In this document: positions 37,346-47,539 of the stretch, piece by piece | Position numbering within the stretch: the first letter of the stretch is position 1 | How the letters are laid out: each line of letters starts with the position of its first letter | Assembly: GCF_021545845.1 (NCBI RefSeq) | Contig: NZ_CP088923.1 | Location: 2,976,001 to 3,040,000 of the forward strand | Reading direction: 5' to 3' | Length of the DNA: 64,000 nt | DNA from: Rhodanobacter thiooxydans | Lineage (GTDB): Bacteria; Pseudomonadota; Gammaproteobacteria; Xanthomonadales; Rhodanobacteraceae | Notes under the pieces: model-generated | What the model saw: only the letters and a program-made list of their open reading frames with translations | Database searches by the model: none | What the model was told of the DNA's origin: nothing | Position numbers and translations under genes: made by a program

Positions 37346-39492
37346 GCCGCGCCCTCGAAGCGCCCGCCAACGGCGGCCTGCTTCACCACGATGTCGGCGG
37401 GTGCGAAGCGCGCGCCGTAGCGTTCGGCCAGTTCACGCGAACGTGCCACGAATCCTGCCGCTCCCATCGCGCTGATGAACTGCAGTGCACCACCGTGGAA
37501 CGGCGCGAAGCCCCAGCCGAAGATCGAGCCGATGTTGGCGTCGGCCACCGAACGCACCACGTTCTCCTCGAAGCAGCGCGCGGCTTCGTTGGCCTGCACA
37601 AACATCAGGCGGTCGATCAGTTCCTGCTGCGTGGGCTGTTCGGCTGCGGTCGGATACAGCCTGGTCAGCTCCGGCCACAGGTGCTTGTCCCGACCGTCGT
37701 AGTCGTACAGGCCCTTGCCGGTTTTCCTGCCCAGGCGCTGGTGCGTGCCACCGATCATGCGCAGCACCGGCTCGCCCGGATGCTCGGGCAACGGTTTGCC
37801 TTCGGCGGCCAGATCCTTGCGGGTCTGGTCGGCGACATGCAACGACAGGCCCAGCGAGACTTCATCCTGCAGCGCCAGCGGCGGCATCGGCATGCCGGCC
37901 TTGATGCCGGCCGCCTCGATCGAGCGCGGATGCACGCCTTCGCCCAGCATCGCCAAGCCTTCCATCACGTAGGTGGCAAACACGCGCGAGGTGTAGAAGC
38001 CGCGGCTGTCGTTGACCACGATCGGGGTCTTGCCGATCTGCAGCACGTAGTCGAAACCGCGTGCCAGTGTTTCGTTCGAGGTTTGCTCGCCGACGATGAT
38101 CTCGACCAGCGGCATCTTGTCCACCGGCGAGAAGAAATGCAGGCCGATGAAGTTTTTCGGGCGCACACTGGCCTTGGCCAGGCCGGTGATCGGCAGGGTG
38201 GAGGTATTGGATGCGAACACCGCATCGGCAGCGATTACCGCCTCGGCTTTCTGCGTGCAGGCCGCCTTGATGGCGCGATCCTCGAACACCGCCTCGATCA
38301 CCAGATCACAGCCTTGCAGGTCTTCGTAACGGGTGGTCGGCGTGATCTTTGCCAACAACGCATCGCGCTTGTCCGGCGTGCTGCGGCCGCGCAAAATGGC
38401 CTTGTTGAGCAGACCTTGCGAATACGACTTGCCCTTCTCGGCGTTCTCGATCGTGGTGTCGAGCAGGATCACCTCGATGCCGGCCTTGGCCGAAACGTAG
38501 GCGATGCCCGCCCCCATCATGCCCGCACCGAGGATGCCGATTTTACGCACCCTGCACGGCGCCACGCCGGCCGGGCGCGACTGGCCCTTCTTGATCGCGT
38601 TGAGCTGGTGCCACAGCGTGCCGATCATATTCCTCGATTCCTGCGATACCACGCAGGCAGCAAAGTAGCGCGACTCCACCTGGCAGGCCGCATCGAAATC
38701 CAGCAGGCAACCTTCGAACAGGCACGACATGATGTGGCCGATCGCGGGGTAGTTGCCGTGCGCCTTGGCGTTGGCTATGGACGGTGCAATCGCCAGCAAC
38801 TGCACCACGCCCGGGTGCTTGCTGTCGCCGCCCGGAATGCGGAAGCCCTGCTTGTCCCACGGCTGCGCGGCACGCGGATTGGCCACGCACCACGCACGCG
38901 ATTTCTGCAGCAGTTCCTCGCGGCTGGTGGCAAGGTCGTTGACCAGACCCAGGCCCCTGGCCTCGGCGGCGCGCAGTTCGGTGCCCTGAGTAAGCAGTTC
39001 AAAACTCTTCTGGATGCCGATCATGCGCGGCAACCGCTGGGTGCCCCCGCCGCCGGGCAGCAGGCCCAGCTTGACCTCGGGCAGGCCGAGCTTGAGCGCG
39101 GCCTCGTCCAGCGCGAAACGCGCATGGCAGGCCAGCGCCACTTCAAGGCCGCCGCCCAAGGCGGTGCCGTTGAGCGCAGCGACTACCGGCTTGCCGCACT
39201 TTTCGATCCGGCGCAGCAGCGCCTTCAAGTCTTCGCAGAGGCTGAAGGCTTCCTCGGCTGTGCTGATCGCGGTGAGCTGATCGATGTCGGCACCGACGAT
39301 GAAGGTCGACTTGCCGGAAGTGAGCACGAGGCCCTTGATGGCCTCCTCTTTCTCCAGCCGCTCGACGATGGCGGCGAACGGTGCGACCAGCTCGGGGTTG
39401 AGCACGTTCATCGCGCGGCCGGGCTGGTCAAAGGTGACCAGGCCGATGCCGTCGGCGTCGATCTCGAGGGTGACAGGGTTGTTAGCGGTCAT
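37342..39492 (-). CDS. Enoyl-CoA hydratase / 3-hydroxyacyl-CoA dehydrogenase (FadJ-like multienzyme)
   Basis: 716 residues. The N-terminal crotonase domain (about 1-200) has [31 protein letters not shown], and the catalytic Glu pair in [18 protein letters not shown]. The C-terminal domains (about 310-700) have the NAD motif [43 protein letters not shown], and [11 protein letters not shown]. It does hydration and oxidation in one chain. GAGGAGG precedes the ATG at 39492. It is 13 bp downstream of the thiolase gene and overlaps the racemase-like gene by four bases. Confidence 0.93.
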   Translation of the reverse strand: MTANNPVTLEIDADGIGLVTFDQPGRAMNVLNPELVAPFAAIVERLEKEEAIKGLVLTSGKSTFIVGADIDQLTAISTAEEAFSLCEDLKALLRRIEKCGKPVVAALNGTALGGGLEVALACHARFALDEAALKLGLPEVKLGLLPGGGGTQRLPRMIGIQKSFELLTQGTELRAAEARGLGLVNDLATSREELLQKSRAWCVANPRAAQPWDKQGFRIPGGDSKHPGVVQLLAIAPSIANAKAHGNYPAIGHIMSCLFEGCLLDFDAACQVESRYFAACVVSQESRNMIGTLWHQLNAIKKGQSRPAGVAPCRVRKIGILGAGMMGAGIAYVSAKAGIEVILLDTTIENAEKGKSYSQGLLNKAILRGRSTPDKRDALLAKITPTTRYEDLQGCDLVIEAVFEDRAIKAACTQKAEAVIAADAVFASNTSTLPITGLAKASVRPKNFIGLHFFSPVDKMPLVEIIVGEQTSNETLARGFDYVLQIGKTPIVVNDSRGFYTSRVFATYVMEGLAMLGEGVHPRSIEAAGIKAGMPMPPLALQDEVSLGLSLHVADQTRKDLAAEGKPLPEHPGEPVLRMIGGTHQRLGRKTGKGLYDYDGRDKHLWPELTRLYPTAAEQPTQQELIDRLMFVQANEAARCFEENVVRSVADANIGSIFGWGFAPFHGGALQFISAMGAAGFVARSRELAERYGARFAPADIVVKQAAVGGRFEGAA

Positions 39493-39505
39493 GGCGTGGG
39501 CCTCC

Positions 39506-40711
39506 TCAGATGCGTTCGATGATGGTGGCGATGCCCATGCCGGCACCGATGCACAAGCTGGCCAGCGCGATGCTCTGGTCGCGGCGTTCAAGTTCATCCA
39601 GCGCCGTGCCGAGAATCGCCGCGCCGGTCGCACCCAGCGGATGGCCCAACGCGATCGCGCCGCCATTGACATTGACCCGGTCCAGCGACACACCCAGATC
39701 GCGCGCGGTTTTCATCGGCACGGTGGCGAACGCCTCGTTGATTTCCCACAGATCGATGTCGGCCGGCGTCATGCCGAGTTTGCCCAGCGCCTTGCGACAG
39801 GCCGCGGTCGGACCCGTCAGCATGATGGTGGGTTCTGAACCGACCACCGCGGCCATGCGCACACGGGCGCGCGGTTTCAGGCCGGCGTGAATGCCGGCTT
39901 CCTTGCTGCCCAGCAACAGCAGCGCCGCGCCGTCGACGATGCCCGACGAATTGCCGGCATGGTGAACATGGTGAATTTTCTCGACCGTGGTGTATTTCGC
40001 CATCGCGGTGGCGTCGAAACCCATCTGGCCCATCTGTTCGAACGAGGGATTGAGCTTGGCTAGCGATTCGACCGAACTGCCCGGACGGATCGTCTCGTCC
40101 CGGTCCAGCAGCAGCATGCCGTTGAGATCCTTCACCGCGACGATGGATTTATCGAAACGCCCTTCGCCCTGCGCGAGCGCGGCGCGACGATGCGATTCGG
40201 CGGCGAAGGCATCCAGGTCCTGACGACTGAAACCTTCGAGCGTGGCGATCAGGTCGGCGCTGATGCCCTGCGGCACGAAGCCCAGCGCGCTGTTGACGCG
40301 CGGATCCATGAACCACGCGCCGCCGTCGCTGCCCATTGCCCAGCGGCTCATCGATTCGACGCCACCGGCGACCACCATGTCTTCCATGCCGGCGGCGATC
40401 TTGGCGGCGGCCATGTTGGTCGCCTCCAGGCCCGAGCCGCAGTAACGCGACAGCGTCACCCCGGCCACACTCTGCGCCCAGCCTGCGTCGAGCACAGCGG
40501 TGCGCGCGATATCCGCGCCCTGTTCACCGACCGGCGTGACGCAACCCAGCACCACGTCGTCGACCCGCGCGGTGTCGAGCTGGTTGCGCCGCTGCAGTTC
40601 CTGCAACAGCGTGCGCAGCAGCCACACCGGCGTGGCCTGATGCAGGCTGCCGTCTTTCTTGCCTTTGCCGCGTGGGGTGCGCACGGCGTCGTAGATATAG
40701 GCCTCGGTCAT
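39506..40711 (-). CDS. Acetyl-CoA C-acyltransferase (thiolase)
   Basis: 401 residues, degradative thiolase type. Active-site C91 in [18 protein letters not shown], the NEAFA motif, [15 protein letters not shown] with the catalytic His, and LCIGAGMG with the second Cys. It cleaves 3-ketoacyl-CoA with CoA. Lies between the acyl-CoA dehydrogenase (49 bp) and FadJ-like genes and forms with the latter a beta-oxidation pair. Confidence 0.93.
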   Translation of the reverse strand: MTEAYIYDAVRTPRGKGKKDGSLHQATPVWLLRTLLQELQRRNQLDTARVDDVVLGCVTPVGEQGADIARTAVLDAGWAQSVAGVTLSRYCGSGLEATNMAAAKIAAGMEDMVVAGGVESMSRWAMGSDGGAWFMDPRVNSALGFVPQGISADLIATLEGFSRQDLDAFAAESHRRAALAQGEGRFDKSIVAVKDLNGMLLLDRDETIRPGSSVESLAKLNPSFEQMGQMGFDATAMAKYTTVEKIHHVHHAGNSSGIVDGAALLLLGSKEAGIHAGLKPRARVRMAAVVGSEPTIMLTGPTAACRKALGKLGMTPADIDLWEINEAFATVPMKTARDLGVSLDRVNVNGGAIALGHPLGATGAAILGTALDELERRDQSIALASLCIGAGMGIATIIERI

Positions 40712-40760
40712 GTGAAATCCTTAGCTGGGAGTCGATGGGTGATGCGGAAAGGCGCGCGCA

Positions 40761-41915
40761 TCAAAGGAAACGCGATGCCAGTTCCTTCATGATTTCGTTG
40801 GTGCCGCCGTAGATGCGCTGTACCCTCGAGTCGGCCCACAGGCGTGCGATCGGGTATTCCTTCATGTAGCCGTAGCCGCCAAACAACTGCAGGCACTCGT
40901 CGACCAGCTTGCACTGGTTGTCGGTGACCCAGTACTTGGTCAGTGCTGCGCGATCGATGCCCAGCTCGCCCTTGAGATGGGCCACCATCGCCGCGTCGAC
41001 CAGTGCGCGCGACGCCAGCAACAGCGCCTGGCATTCGGCCAGCTTGAAGCGGGTGTTCTGGAACGCGAAGATCGGCTTGCCGAACGCCGTGCGCTCCTTG
41101 GTATAGGCCACGGTGACCTGCATCGCGAGCTCCATCGCGGCGATGCCGCCGACGGACACGATCAGCCGTTCCTGCGGCAGCTCCTGCATCATCTGGAAGA
41201 AGCCCTGGCCTTCCTCGCCGCCCAGCAGGTTGTCCGCCGGCACCATCACGTCATCGAAGAACAGCTCGGAGGTGTCCTGCGACTCCATGCCGATTTTTTC
41301 GAGGTTGCGCCCGCGTCGAAATCCCTGCGCATCGTCGGTTTCAACCACCAGCAGCGAAATACCCTGCGCGCCCTGCTCCTTGTCGGTCTTGCAGGCGACC
41401 ACGACGAGGTTGGCCAGCTGGCCGTTGCTGATGAAGGTCTTGCTGCCGCTGAGGCGATAGTGATCACCTTCGCGAACCGCCAGCGTGCGCAGGCCCTGCA
41501 AATCCGAACCGGTGCCCGGCTCGGTCATGGCGATGGCGGCGATCAGCTCGCCGGTGGCCATCCGCGGCAACCAGCGCTGCTTCTGTGCCTCGGTGCCGCA
41601 GTGCAGGATGTATTGCGCGACGATGCCCGAATGCACCGAGCCGCCGAAGCCGCCGATCCCGGCCTCGCCCTGGGCATACAGCAGCGCGGCCTCATGGCCA
41701 AAGTCGCCGCCCGCGCCGCCGTACTGCTCCGGCACCGAGGCGCACAGGAAACCGTTCGCGCCCGCCTGCTCCCACGCCTCACGGTCCATCATGCCGGCTT
41801 CGCGCCAGGCCGCATCCTTCGGCACCCACTGCTCCTTGAAGAAGCGGATGGCGGACTCCTGCAGCATCCGGTGCTCGTCCGTCATCCAGGCGGCGGGGAA
41901 GTTCTGTATGGCCAA
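40761..41915 (-). CDS. Acyl-CoA dehydrogenase, long-chain/branched type
   Basis: 384 residues, FAD-dependent first step of beta-oxidation. Seen are AMTEPGTGSDLQGL, SGSKTFISNG, ERTAFGKPIF, and LFGGYGYMKEYPIARLWADSRVQRIYGGTNEI. The C-terminal YGGTNEI lacks the catalytic Glu of medium-chain enzymes (YEGT). Instead a Glu is in position for catalysis at E249 in ELPQERL, as in mammalian long-chain and isovaleryl enzymes. The start is TTG (41915), seven bases after GAGGAG. First gene of the operon; a palindromic operator lies 57 bp upstream of it. Confidence 0.92.
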   Translation of the reverse strand: MAIQNFPAAWMTDEHRMLQESAIRFFKEQWVPKDAAWREAGMMDREAWEQAGANGFLCASVPEQYGGAGGDFGHEAALLYAQGEAGIGGFGGSVHSGIVAQYILHCGTEAQKQRWLPRMATGELIAAIAMTEPGTGSDLQGLRTLAVREGDHYRLSGSKTFISNGQLANLVVVACKTDKEQGAQGISLLVVETDDAQGFRRGRNLEKIGMESQDTSELFFDDVMVPADNLLGGEEGQGFFQMMQELPQERLIVSVGGIAAMELAMQVTVAYTKERTAFGKPIFAFQNTRFKLAECQALLLASRALVDAAMVAHLKGELGIDRAALTKYWVTDNQCKLVDECLQLFGGYGYMKEYPIARLWADSRVQRIYGGTNEIMKELASRFL

Positions 41916-41971
41916 GAGGTGTCTCCTCGATACGGGTCGGGCGGGATCGGCGGGCGGCTCTTCTGAAAATA

Positions 41972-41991
41972 TTGGTAACTGTAATTACCAA
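41972..41991. promoter_or_regulatory. Perfect palindromic operator O1 before the acyl-CoA dehydrogenase operon
   Basis: TTGGTAACTGTAATTACCAA: seven-base arms TTGGTAA/TTACCAA with a six-base centre. It is between the operon and the divergent TetR gene, and its half-site TTGGTAAC recurs at 42129-42136 before that gene. Most likely the TetR protein's binding site. Palindrome read directly, role inferred. Confidence 0.65.
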
Positions 41992-42123
41992 TTCGACAAC
42001 GATCACCAGCCTGGCTGGCTGAAGAAGTCAACAGCGCGCCAACGTGGTCGATCGTTGTGCTCTCATAGTGTGTAGCCGATCGATGGAAGGCAAGCGTTCG
42101 CGTCGAATAATGGCTATATCCAG

Positions 42124-42157
42124 GTTATTTGGTAACATGCATTTCCATAACGGAAAT
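42124..42157. promoter_or_regulatory. Second candidate operator O2 upstream of the TetR gene
   Basis: Contains the half-site TTGGTAAC (42129-42136) within GTTAT...ATAAC arms (42124-42151), overlapped by ATTTCC/GGAAAT around ATAAC (42141-42157). It ends 22 bases before the ATG at 42180, well placed for autorepression. The match to O1 is one half only. Confidence 0.45.
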
Positions 42158-42179
42158 CCTGCTACCCCACGAGACGCGC

Positions 42180-42821
42180 ATGACGACCACTCCAGCCAGT
42201 CCGGATTCCGCCTCCACCATCATCGACCGCCGTGACATTCTCCGCGGCATGCGCGCCGACACGCTCAACCGCATCGAGAAGGCGGTGCTGGAGCTGTTTT
42301 CCACGCGCGATTTCCATGAAGTCGGCCTGCAGGAAGTGGCCCGCTCGGCGAATGTGTCGCTGCAGACCATCTACAAATACTTCGGCAGCAAGGAGGTGCT
42401 GGTCTACGCGATGCTCGACGTCATGCTGGTGCGCCTGGCCGATCGCATGATCGACCACCTGCAAGGCATCGACGACTCGCGCGAACGCCTGCGCAAGACC
42501 TGCTGGGTATTCATGGATTACATGGACAAGCACCCGGCGGTGATGATGTTGCTGGTCACCGCCATCCCGGCCTCCCGCCACCGCAACATCCGCATCTACG
42601 AAAGCCCGGAGTTGATGGGCGCGTTTCTCGGCGTGCTGAAGGATGGCCAGGTACGCGGCGTGCTCAACAACCGCGTCTCCAGCAAGGTGCTGCTGGACGT
42701 GTTCATGGGCATCCTCGGCCGGGTCGGGCTGATGCACATCGTGCGTGCCGACAAGCAACCCATTACCGATCAGTTCGACGAGCTGTTCCACATCCTGTGG
42801 CGGGCGATGTCGGCGGATTGA
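42180..42821 (+). CDS. TetR/AcrR family regulator of the adjacent beta-oxidation operon
   Basis: 213 residues. The N-terminal helix-turn-helix has IEKAVLELFSTRDFHEVGLQEVARSANVSLQTIYKYFGSKEVLVYAML, typical TetR. The ligand domain (about 85-210) is not assigned. It is divergent from the acyl-CoA dehydrogenase operon, with shared palindromic half-sites in between, so it probably represses it until an acyl-CoA binds, as FadR, PsrA and related TetR proteins do. The ATG at 42180 is preferred over a TTG at 42129 that lies in the operator. Confidence 0.9.
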   Translation: MTTTPASPDSASTIIDRRDILRGMRADTLNRIEKAVLELFSTRDFHEVGLQEVARSANVSLQTIYKYFGSKEVLVYAMLDVMLVRLADRMIDHLQGIDDSRERLRKTCWVFMDYMDKHPAVMMLLVTAIPASRHRNIRIYESPELMGAFLGVLKDGQVRGVLNNRVSSKVLLDVFMGILGRVGLMHIVRADKQPITDQFDELFHILWRAMSAD

Positions 42822-43246
42822 GGTCGATGCCGGGCGTCAACGTGGCGGCTACCCTGCCGCTGGATCAAACTCCGTGCTCGCATGTCGAGAAGCCTCAAAG
42901 CGGGCAACGGGCATCTTGCGCGTATTGCCAACGCAACTGACCAAGCGTTGCCAGCACAGTCGGCCAGCGCTGACACTCGACTTGACCGTTATCGGTTCGA
43001 CGGATGCGTGGCTCACCCGAGAATCCCATTCGGATCTCCACTTGCGCCCAACATTTCCGTGGTTCAATGAGCAGCCCGTCTGGGGCTCCTGTTTTTCTTG
43101 AAGCAGAGCTTGGACACCAGACCATTTCTGGAGTCGAGACTTGGGCACCATTTGGACACCACGTTGTGTTCCTCAAAACCATAGGCGAGCAAAACGCCGA
43201 AGACAACCGGATCTGCACAAAAAAGCAGCGTAAGCAAAATATTGAA
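42822..43246. other. AT-richer, apparently non-coding stretch before the displaced mutS
   Basis: No gene is supported. From about 43080 to 43270 base composition is clearly AT-richer than the neighbourhood (for example AAAAAAGCAGCG and GCAAAATATTGAAATG). It holds GCTTGGACACC and CATTTGGACACC, echoing the left edge at 33.6 kb. A frame is open through it into mutS, but its codon use is unlike the gene. It probably supplies the new mutS promoter. Confidence 0.5.
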
Positions 43247-45892
43247 ATGATTGAGAAAGTTAAAAACAAGGACCACGCCGCGTGGATCGCCTCCCATTCT
43301 CCCGGCATGCGCCAGTACCTGTCGGCCAAGGCGGAGCACCCGGACGTGCTGCTGTTCTTCCGCATGGGCGATTTCTACGAGCTGTTCTACGACGACGCGC
43401 GCAAGGCGGCGCGGCTGCTCGACATCACCCTGACCCAGCGCGGGCAGTCCGGCGGCGCGCCGATCCCGATGGCTGGCGTGCCGTACCACGCGGCGGAAAA
43501 CTACCTGGCGCGGCTGGTGCGCCTGGGCGAGTCGGTGGCAATCTGCGAGCAGATGGGCGATCCGGCACTGGCCAAGGGCATCGTCGAGCGCAAGGTAGTG
43601 CGCGTGGTCACGCCCGGCACGGTGACCGACGCCGCGCTGCTGGAGGAACGCCGCGACAACCTGCTGCTGGCGATCGCCGCAGGCACGCGCGGCGACTACG
43701 GGCTGGCTTGGGTCGATCTGTCCAGTGGTCGTTTCCTGCTCAGCGAAGTGCCGAACGCCGAGGCGCTGGCCGCCGAGCTGGCGCGGCTGCAGCCGGCCGA
43801 GACCCTGGTCGGCGAAGACGTGGCCTGGCCGAAACTGGTCAGTACGCTGCCCGGCCTGCGCAAGCGGCCGCCGTGGCACTTCGACCGCGACGCCGCCACG
43901 CGCGAACTGAACCGCTTCTTCGGCACCCGCGACCTCGGCGGCTTCGGCGTGGACAAGCTGCCGCTGGCGGTCGCCGCTGCCGGCTGCCTGCTCGGCTACG
44001 TGGAGGAAACCCAGAAAAGCGCGCTGCCACATCTCACCGGCATGGCGGTGGAAAGCGCCAGCGAAACGATCGCGCTGGACGCCGCCACTCGCCGCAACCT
44101 GGAACTGGACACGCATCCCAGCGGTCGCACCGAACACACCCTGCTGGGCGTGCTCGACGAGACGGTGACGCCGATGGGCGCGCGGCTGTTGCGCCGCTGG
44201 CTGACTCGCCCGCTGCGTTCGCGCGACGTGCTGCGCCGGCGCCACCAGGCAATCGGCATGCTGATCGACAGTCGTCGGCACGAACCCTTGCGCGAACAGC
44301 TCCGCGGCATCGGCGACCTCGAGCGCATCCTCGCCCGCGTCGCGCTGCGTTCGGCGCGGCCGCGCGACCTCTCGACGCTGCGCGACGGCCTCATCATCGC
44401 CAGTGCGCTCTTCCATGAGCGCGAAGATCAAAAAGCGGCCATCCATGGCCGCACTCTTCAGGAAAGCCCGCTTCTTGCAACCCTGCTCGACCGCATCGGC
44501 AACCATGCGGACACGGCCGCCCTGCTCGCCCGCGCCATCGTCGAGCAACCGCCAGCACTGCAGCGCGACGGCGGCGTGATCGCCGACGGCTACGACGCGG
44601 AACTCGACGAACTGCGCCGGCTGTCCACCCACGCCGACCAGTACCTGATCGAGCTGGAGGAACGCGAGAAGGCCGCCAGCGGCATCCCTACGCTCAAGGT
44701 CGGCTACAACCGCGTGCACGGCTACTACATCGAGATCACCCGGGCGCAGTCGGACAAGGCGCCGACTCACTACACGCGCCGGCAGACCACCAAGAACGCC
44801 GAACGCTACATCACCGAGGAACTGAAGGCGTTCGAGGACAAGGTGCTGTCAGCAAAGGAACGCTCGCTGATGCGCGAACGCGCGCTGTACGAGGCGCTGC
44901 TCGACACGCTCACCGAACGACTCGAACCGCTGAAAGCCGCCGCCGCCGCGATGGCCGAGCTGGACGTGCTGGGCACGCTGGCCGAGCGCGCCGAGGCGCT
45001 GGACTGGAGTGCGCCGGAACTCACCGACGAGCCCGGCATCCGCATCGAGCGCGGCCGCCATCCGGTGGTGGAGAAGGTGCGCGACGAGCCGTTCGAGCCG
45101 AACGACCTGATCCTCGACGACCATCGCCGCATGCTGGTGATCACCGGCCCGAACATGGGCGGCAAGAGCACCTACATGCGCCAGAACGCGCTGATCGTGC
45201 TGCTCGCCCACATCGGCAGCTACGTGCCGGCGAGCAGCGCGACGATCGGCCCGATCGACCGCATCTTCACCCGCATCGGCGCCGGCGACGACCTCTCGCG
45301 CGGCCAGTCCACCTTCATGGTGGAGATGAGCGAGACGGCGAACATCCTGCACAACGCCAGCGCCGACAGCCTGGTGCTGATGGACGAGGTCGGTCGCGGC
45401 ACCAGCACCTATGACGGCCTCGCGCTGGCGCGCGCCGCCGCCGTGCACCTGGCGCGCCACAGCCGCGCCTACACGCTGTTCGCCACCCACTATTTCGAGC
45501 TGACCGAACTGGCCGGCGAATTCGCGTCGATCGCCAACGTGCATCTGGACGCTGTGGAGTTCCACGACCAGAAGCGAGGCGAGCAACTGGTGTTCATGCA
45601 CGCGGTGAAGGAAGGCCCGGCCAACCGCAGCTTCGGCCTGCAGGTGGCCGCGCTGGCCGGTCTGCCGAAGTCGGTGATCGCCGATGCGAAGCGCACCCTG
45701 GCCGAACTCGAGCGCGGCATGCACCAGCACGCCAGCGCACCCGCGCCGGCCGGCGAACCTTCGCCGCAACTGGGCCTGTTCGCCCCGGCGCAGCCTTCCG
45801 CCGCCGAGCGCCTGCTGGAAGCGATCGACCCGGATGCGCTGACCCCGCGCGAAGCGCTGGAACTGCTGTACCGCCTGAAACGACCGGGCTGA
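43247..45892 (+). CDS. mutS: DNA mismatch repair protein MutS with replaced N-terminus
   Basis: Binds mismatches and starts repair with MutL. 881 residues from ATG 43247: the mismatch contact GDFYELF, connector and lever domains, Walker [15 protein letters not shown], Walker [15 protein letters not shown], and the C-terminal tail [17 protein letters not shown]. The first 16 residues ([16 protein letters not shown]) are AT-rich and unlike family N-termini; normal similarity begins at [18 protein letters not shown] 35-bp REP palindrome copy is embedded in frame near residues 394-405. The frame is open to 43004, but those codons look non-coding. Confidence 0.93.
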   Translation: MIEKVKNKDHAAWIASHSPGMRQYLSAKAEHPDVLLFFRMGDFYELFYDDARKAARLLDITLTQRGQSGGAPIPMAGVPYHAAENYLARLVRLGESVAICEQMGDPALAKGIVERKVVRVVTPGTVTDAALLEERRDNLLLAIAAGTRGDYGLAWVDLSSGRFLLSEVPNAEALAAELARLQPAETLVGEDVAWPKLVSTLPGLRKRPPWHFDRDAATRELNRFFGTRDLGGFGVDKLPLAVAAAGCLLGYVEETQKSALPHLTGMAVESASETIALDAATRRNLELDTHPSGRTEHTLLGVLDETVTPMGARLLRRWLTRPLRSRDVLRRRHQAIGMLIDSRRHEPLREQLRGIGDLERILARVALRSARPRDLSTLRDGLIIASALFHEREDQKAAIHGRTLQESPLLATLLDRIGNHADTAALLARAIVEQPPALQRDGGVIADGYDAELDELRRLSTHADQYLIELEEREKAASGIPTLKVGYNRVHGYYIEITRAQSDKAPTHYTRRQTTKNAERYITEELKAFEDKVLSAKERSLMRERALYEALLDTLTERLEPLKAAAAAMAELDVLGTLAERAEALDWSAPELTDEPGIRIERGRHPVVEKVRDEPFEPNDLILDDHRRMLVITGPNMGGKSTYMRQNALIVLLAHIGSYVPASSATIGPIDRIFTRIGAGDDLSRGQSTFMVEMSETANILHNASADSLVLMDEVGRGTSTYDGLALARAAAVHLARHSRAYTLFATHYFELTELAGEFASIANVHLDAVEFHDQKRGEQLVFMHAVKEGPANRSFGLQVAALAGLPKSVIADAKRTLAELERGMHQHASAPAPAGEPSPQLGLFAPAQPSAAERLLEAIDPDALTPREALELLYRLKRPG
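44426..44460. repeat. REP palindrome copy inside the mutS coding sequence
   Basis: GATCAAAAAGCGGCC continuing to GCGGCCATCCATGGCCGC and ACTCTTCA matches the intergenic element at 8779-8812 in 33 of 34 bases apart from one extra A. In mutS it reads [13 protein letters not shown]. Read directly; the origin by insertion is inferred. Confidence 0.8.
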
Positions 45893-45986
45893 CCAGGCCG
45901 GCGGGCGATGCCGCCGGCCGCCACCACTTTGCGCTCACGCCTCGTCGGCGATGCTGTCCTGTCAGGCACGGCAGCGGCCGCCATCG

Positions 45987-46012
45987 ATAGTCTTGGGCTA
46001 TCACCTGCATCG
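45987..46012 (+). promoter_or_regulatory. Candidate OxyR site upstream of catalase
   Basis: ATAG-N7-CTAT (45987-46001, within GATAGTCTTGGGCTATC) is a full match to one half of the OxyR consensus, followed at the right distance by ATCG, one base off the next ATAG. The fourth element is poor. Located 75-100 bp before the katA start. Confidence 0.45.
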
Positions 46013-46086
46013 GAACATTCGAATTCCATTGATCGTCATGCCTGCGTAGATTGGCCGAACACCCAAGTCCCCCACAGGAGTCCGCC

Positions 46087-47529
46087 ATGAGCCAGAACCG
46101 CAAGACGCTGACCACCGACGCCGGCGCCCCGGTGTCCGACAACCAGAACAGCCTCACCGCCGGCCCGCGCGGCCCGCTGCTGGTGCAGGATGTGGCGCTG
46201 TTCGAGAAGCACGCGCACTTCAACCGCGAGCGCATCCCCGAACGCGTGGTGCATGCCAAGGCCTCGGCCGCGTTCGGCACACTCACCATCACCCGCGACA
46301 TCACGAAATACACCCGCGCCAGGGTGTTCAAGCCCGGTACGCAGACGCCGATGCTGGCACGCTTCTCCACCGTGGCCGGCGAACGCGGCGCAGCCGACGC
46401 CGAGCGCGACGTGCGCGGCTTCGCGCTGAAGTTCTACACGGAGGAAGGCAACTGGGACCTGGTCGGCAACAACACGCCGGTGTTCTTCATCCGCGACCCG
46501 TACAAGTTCCCCGACTTCATCCACACGCAGAAGCGCGACCCGCGCACGAACATGCGCAACGCCACCGCGATGTGGGACTACTGGTCGCTGTCGCCCGAAT
46601 CGCTGCACCAGGTCACCACGCTGATGAGCGACCGCGGCATTCCCGCCACGCTGCGCCACATGCACGGCTTCGGCAGCCACACCTACGGCTTCTGGAACGA
46701 GGCCGGCGAGCGCCACTGGGTGAAGTTCCACTTCAAGACGCAGCAGGGCATCAGGAACCTCAGCAACGCGGAAGCGGCGAAGCTGATCGGCGAGGATCGC
46801 GAATCGCACCAGCGCGACCTGTACGAGTCGATCGAGCGCAAGGATTTCCCGAAGTGGACGCTATACGTGCAGCTGATGCCCGAGGCCGACGCGGAGAAAA
46901 CTTCGTACAACCCGTTCGACCTGACCAAGGTCTGGCCGCACAAGGACTACCCGCTGATCGAGGTCGGCGTGATGGAGTTGAACCGCAACCCCGGCAATTA
47001 CTTCGCCCAGGTCGAGCAGTCCAGCTTCTCGCCCGCGAACGTGGTGCCCGGCATCGGCTTCTCGCCGGACAAGGTGCTGCAGTTCCGTCTGTTCTCCTAC
47101 GCCGACGCGGCACGCTACCGGCTCGGCGCGAACCACGACCAGCTGCCGGTGAACCAGCCGCGTTGCCCGGTGCACAACTACGCGCGCGACGGGTCGATGC
47201 GCTACGGCGACAACGGCGGCGGCAGCGTGAACTACGAGCCGAACTCGTTCGGCGGCCCGGTCGAGGACCCCTCGGTGAAGGAGCCGCCGCTGAAGATCTC
47301 CGGCGACGCCGACCGCTACGACCACCGCGCCGGCAACGACGACTACACCCAGCCCGGCGACCTGTTCCGTCTGATGAGTGACGATCAGAAGCAGCAGCTG
47401 TTCGACAACATCGTCGCGGCGATGCAAGGCGTGCCTGAGGAAATCATCCGCCGCCAGCTCGGCCATTTCGCCAAGGCCGACCCGGCCTACGCGGCGGGCG
47501 TGGCGAAGGCGCTGGGCCTGGCGATCTGA
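46087..47529 (+). CDS. katA: Monofunctional heme catalase (clade 3, KatA type)
   Basis: Dismutates hydrogen peroxide. 480 residues: [17 protein letters not shown] with the distal His, [28 protein letters not shown], and the proximal heme-ligand Tyr in [23 protein letters not shown]. Length and the absence of a C-terminal flavodoxin-like domain place it in the small-subunit group. ACAGGAG precedes the ATG. It has no signal peptide, so it is cytosolic. A candidate OxyR box upstream fits peroxide induction. Convergent with the response regulator gene ten bases away. Confidence 0.95.
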   Translation: MSQNRKTLTTDAGAPVSDNQNSLTAGPRGPLLVQDVALFEKHAHFNRERIPERVVHAKASAAFGTLTITRDITKYTRARVFKPGTQTPMLARFSTVAGERGAADAERDVRGFALKFYTEEGNWDLVGNNTPVFFIRDPYKFPDFIHTQKRDPRTNMRNATAMWDYWSLSPESLHQVTTLMSDRGIPATLRHMHGFGSHTYGFWNEAGERHWVKFHFKTQQGIRNLSNAEAAKLIGEDRESHQRDLYESIERKDFPKWTLYVQLMPEADAEKTSYNPFDLTKVWPHKDYPLIEVGVMELNRNPGNYFAQVEQSSFSPANVVPGIGFSPDKVLQFRLFSYADAARYRLGANHDQLPVNQPRCPVHNYARDGSMRYGDNGGGSVNYEPNSFGGPVEDPSVKEPPLKISGDADRYDHRAGNDDYTQPGDLFRLMSDDQKQQLFDNIVAAMQGVPEEIIRRQLGHFAKADPAYAAGVAKALGLAI

Positions 47530-47539
47530 GTCGGCGCGC

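Noticed and set aside
43004..43246. Longer mutS start at 43004
   Set aside because: The extra 81 codons are AT-rich, contain the element-edge repeats and have no MutS similarity. ATG 43247 already gives a normal-length N-terminal region.
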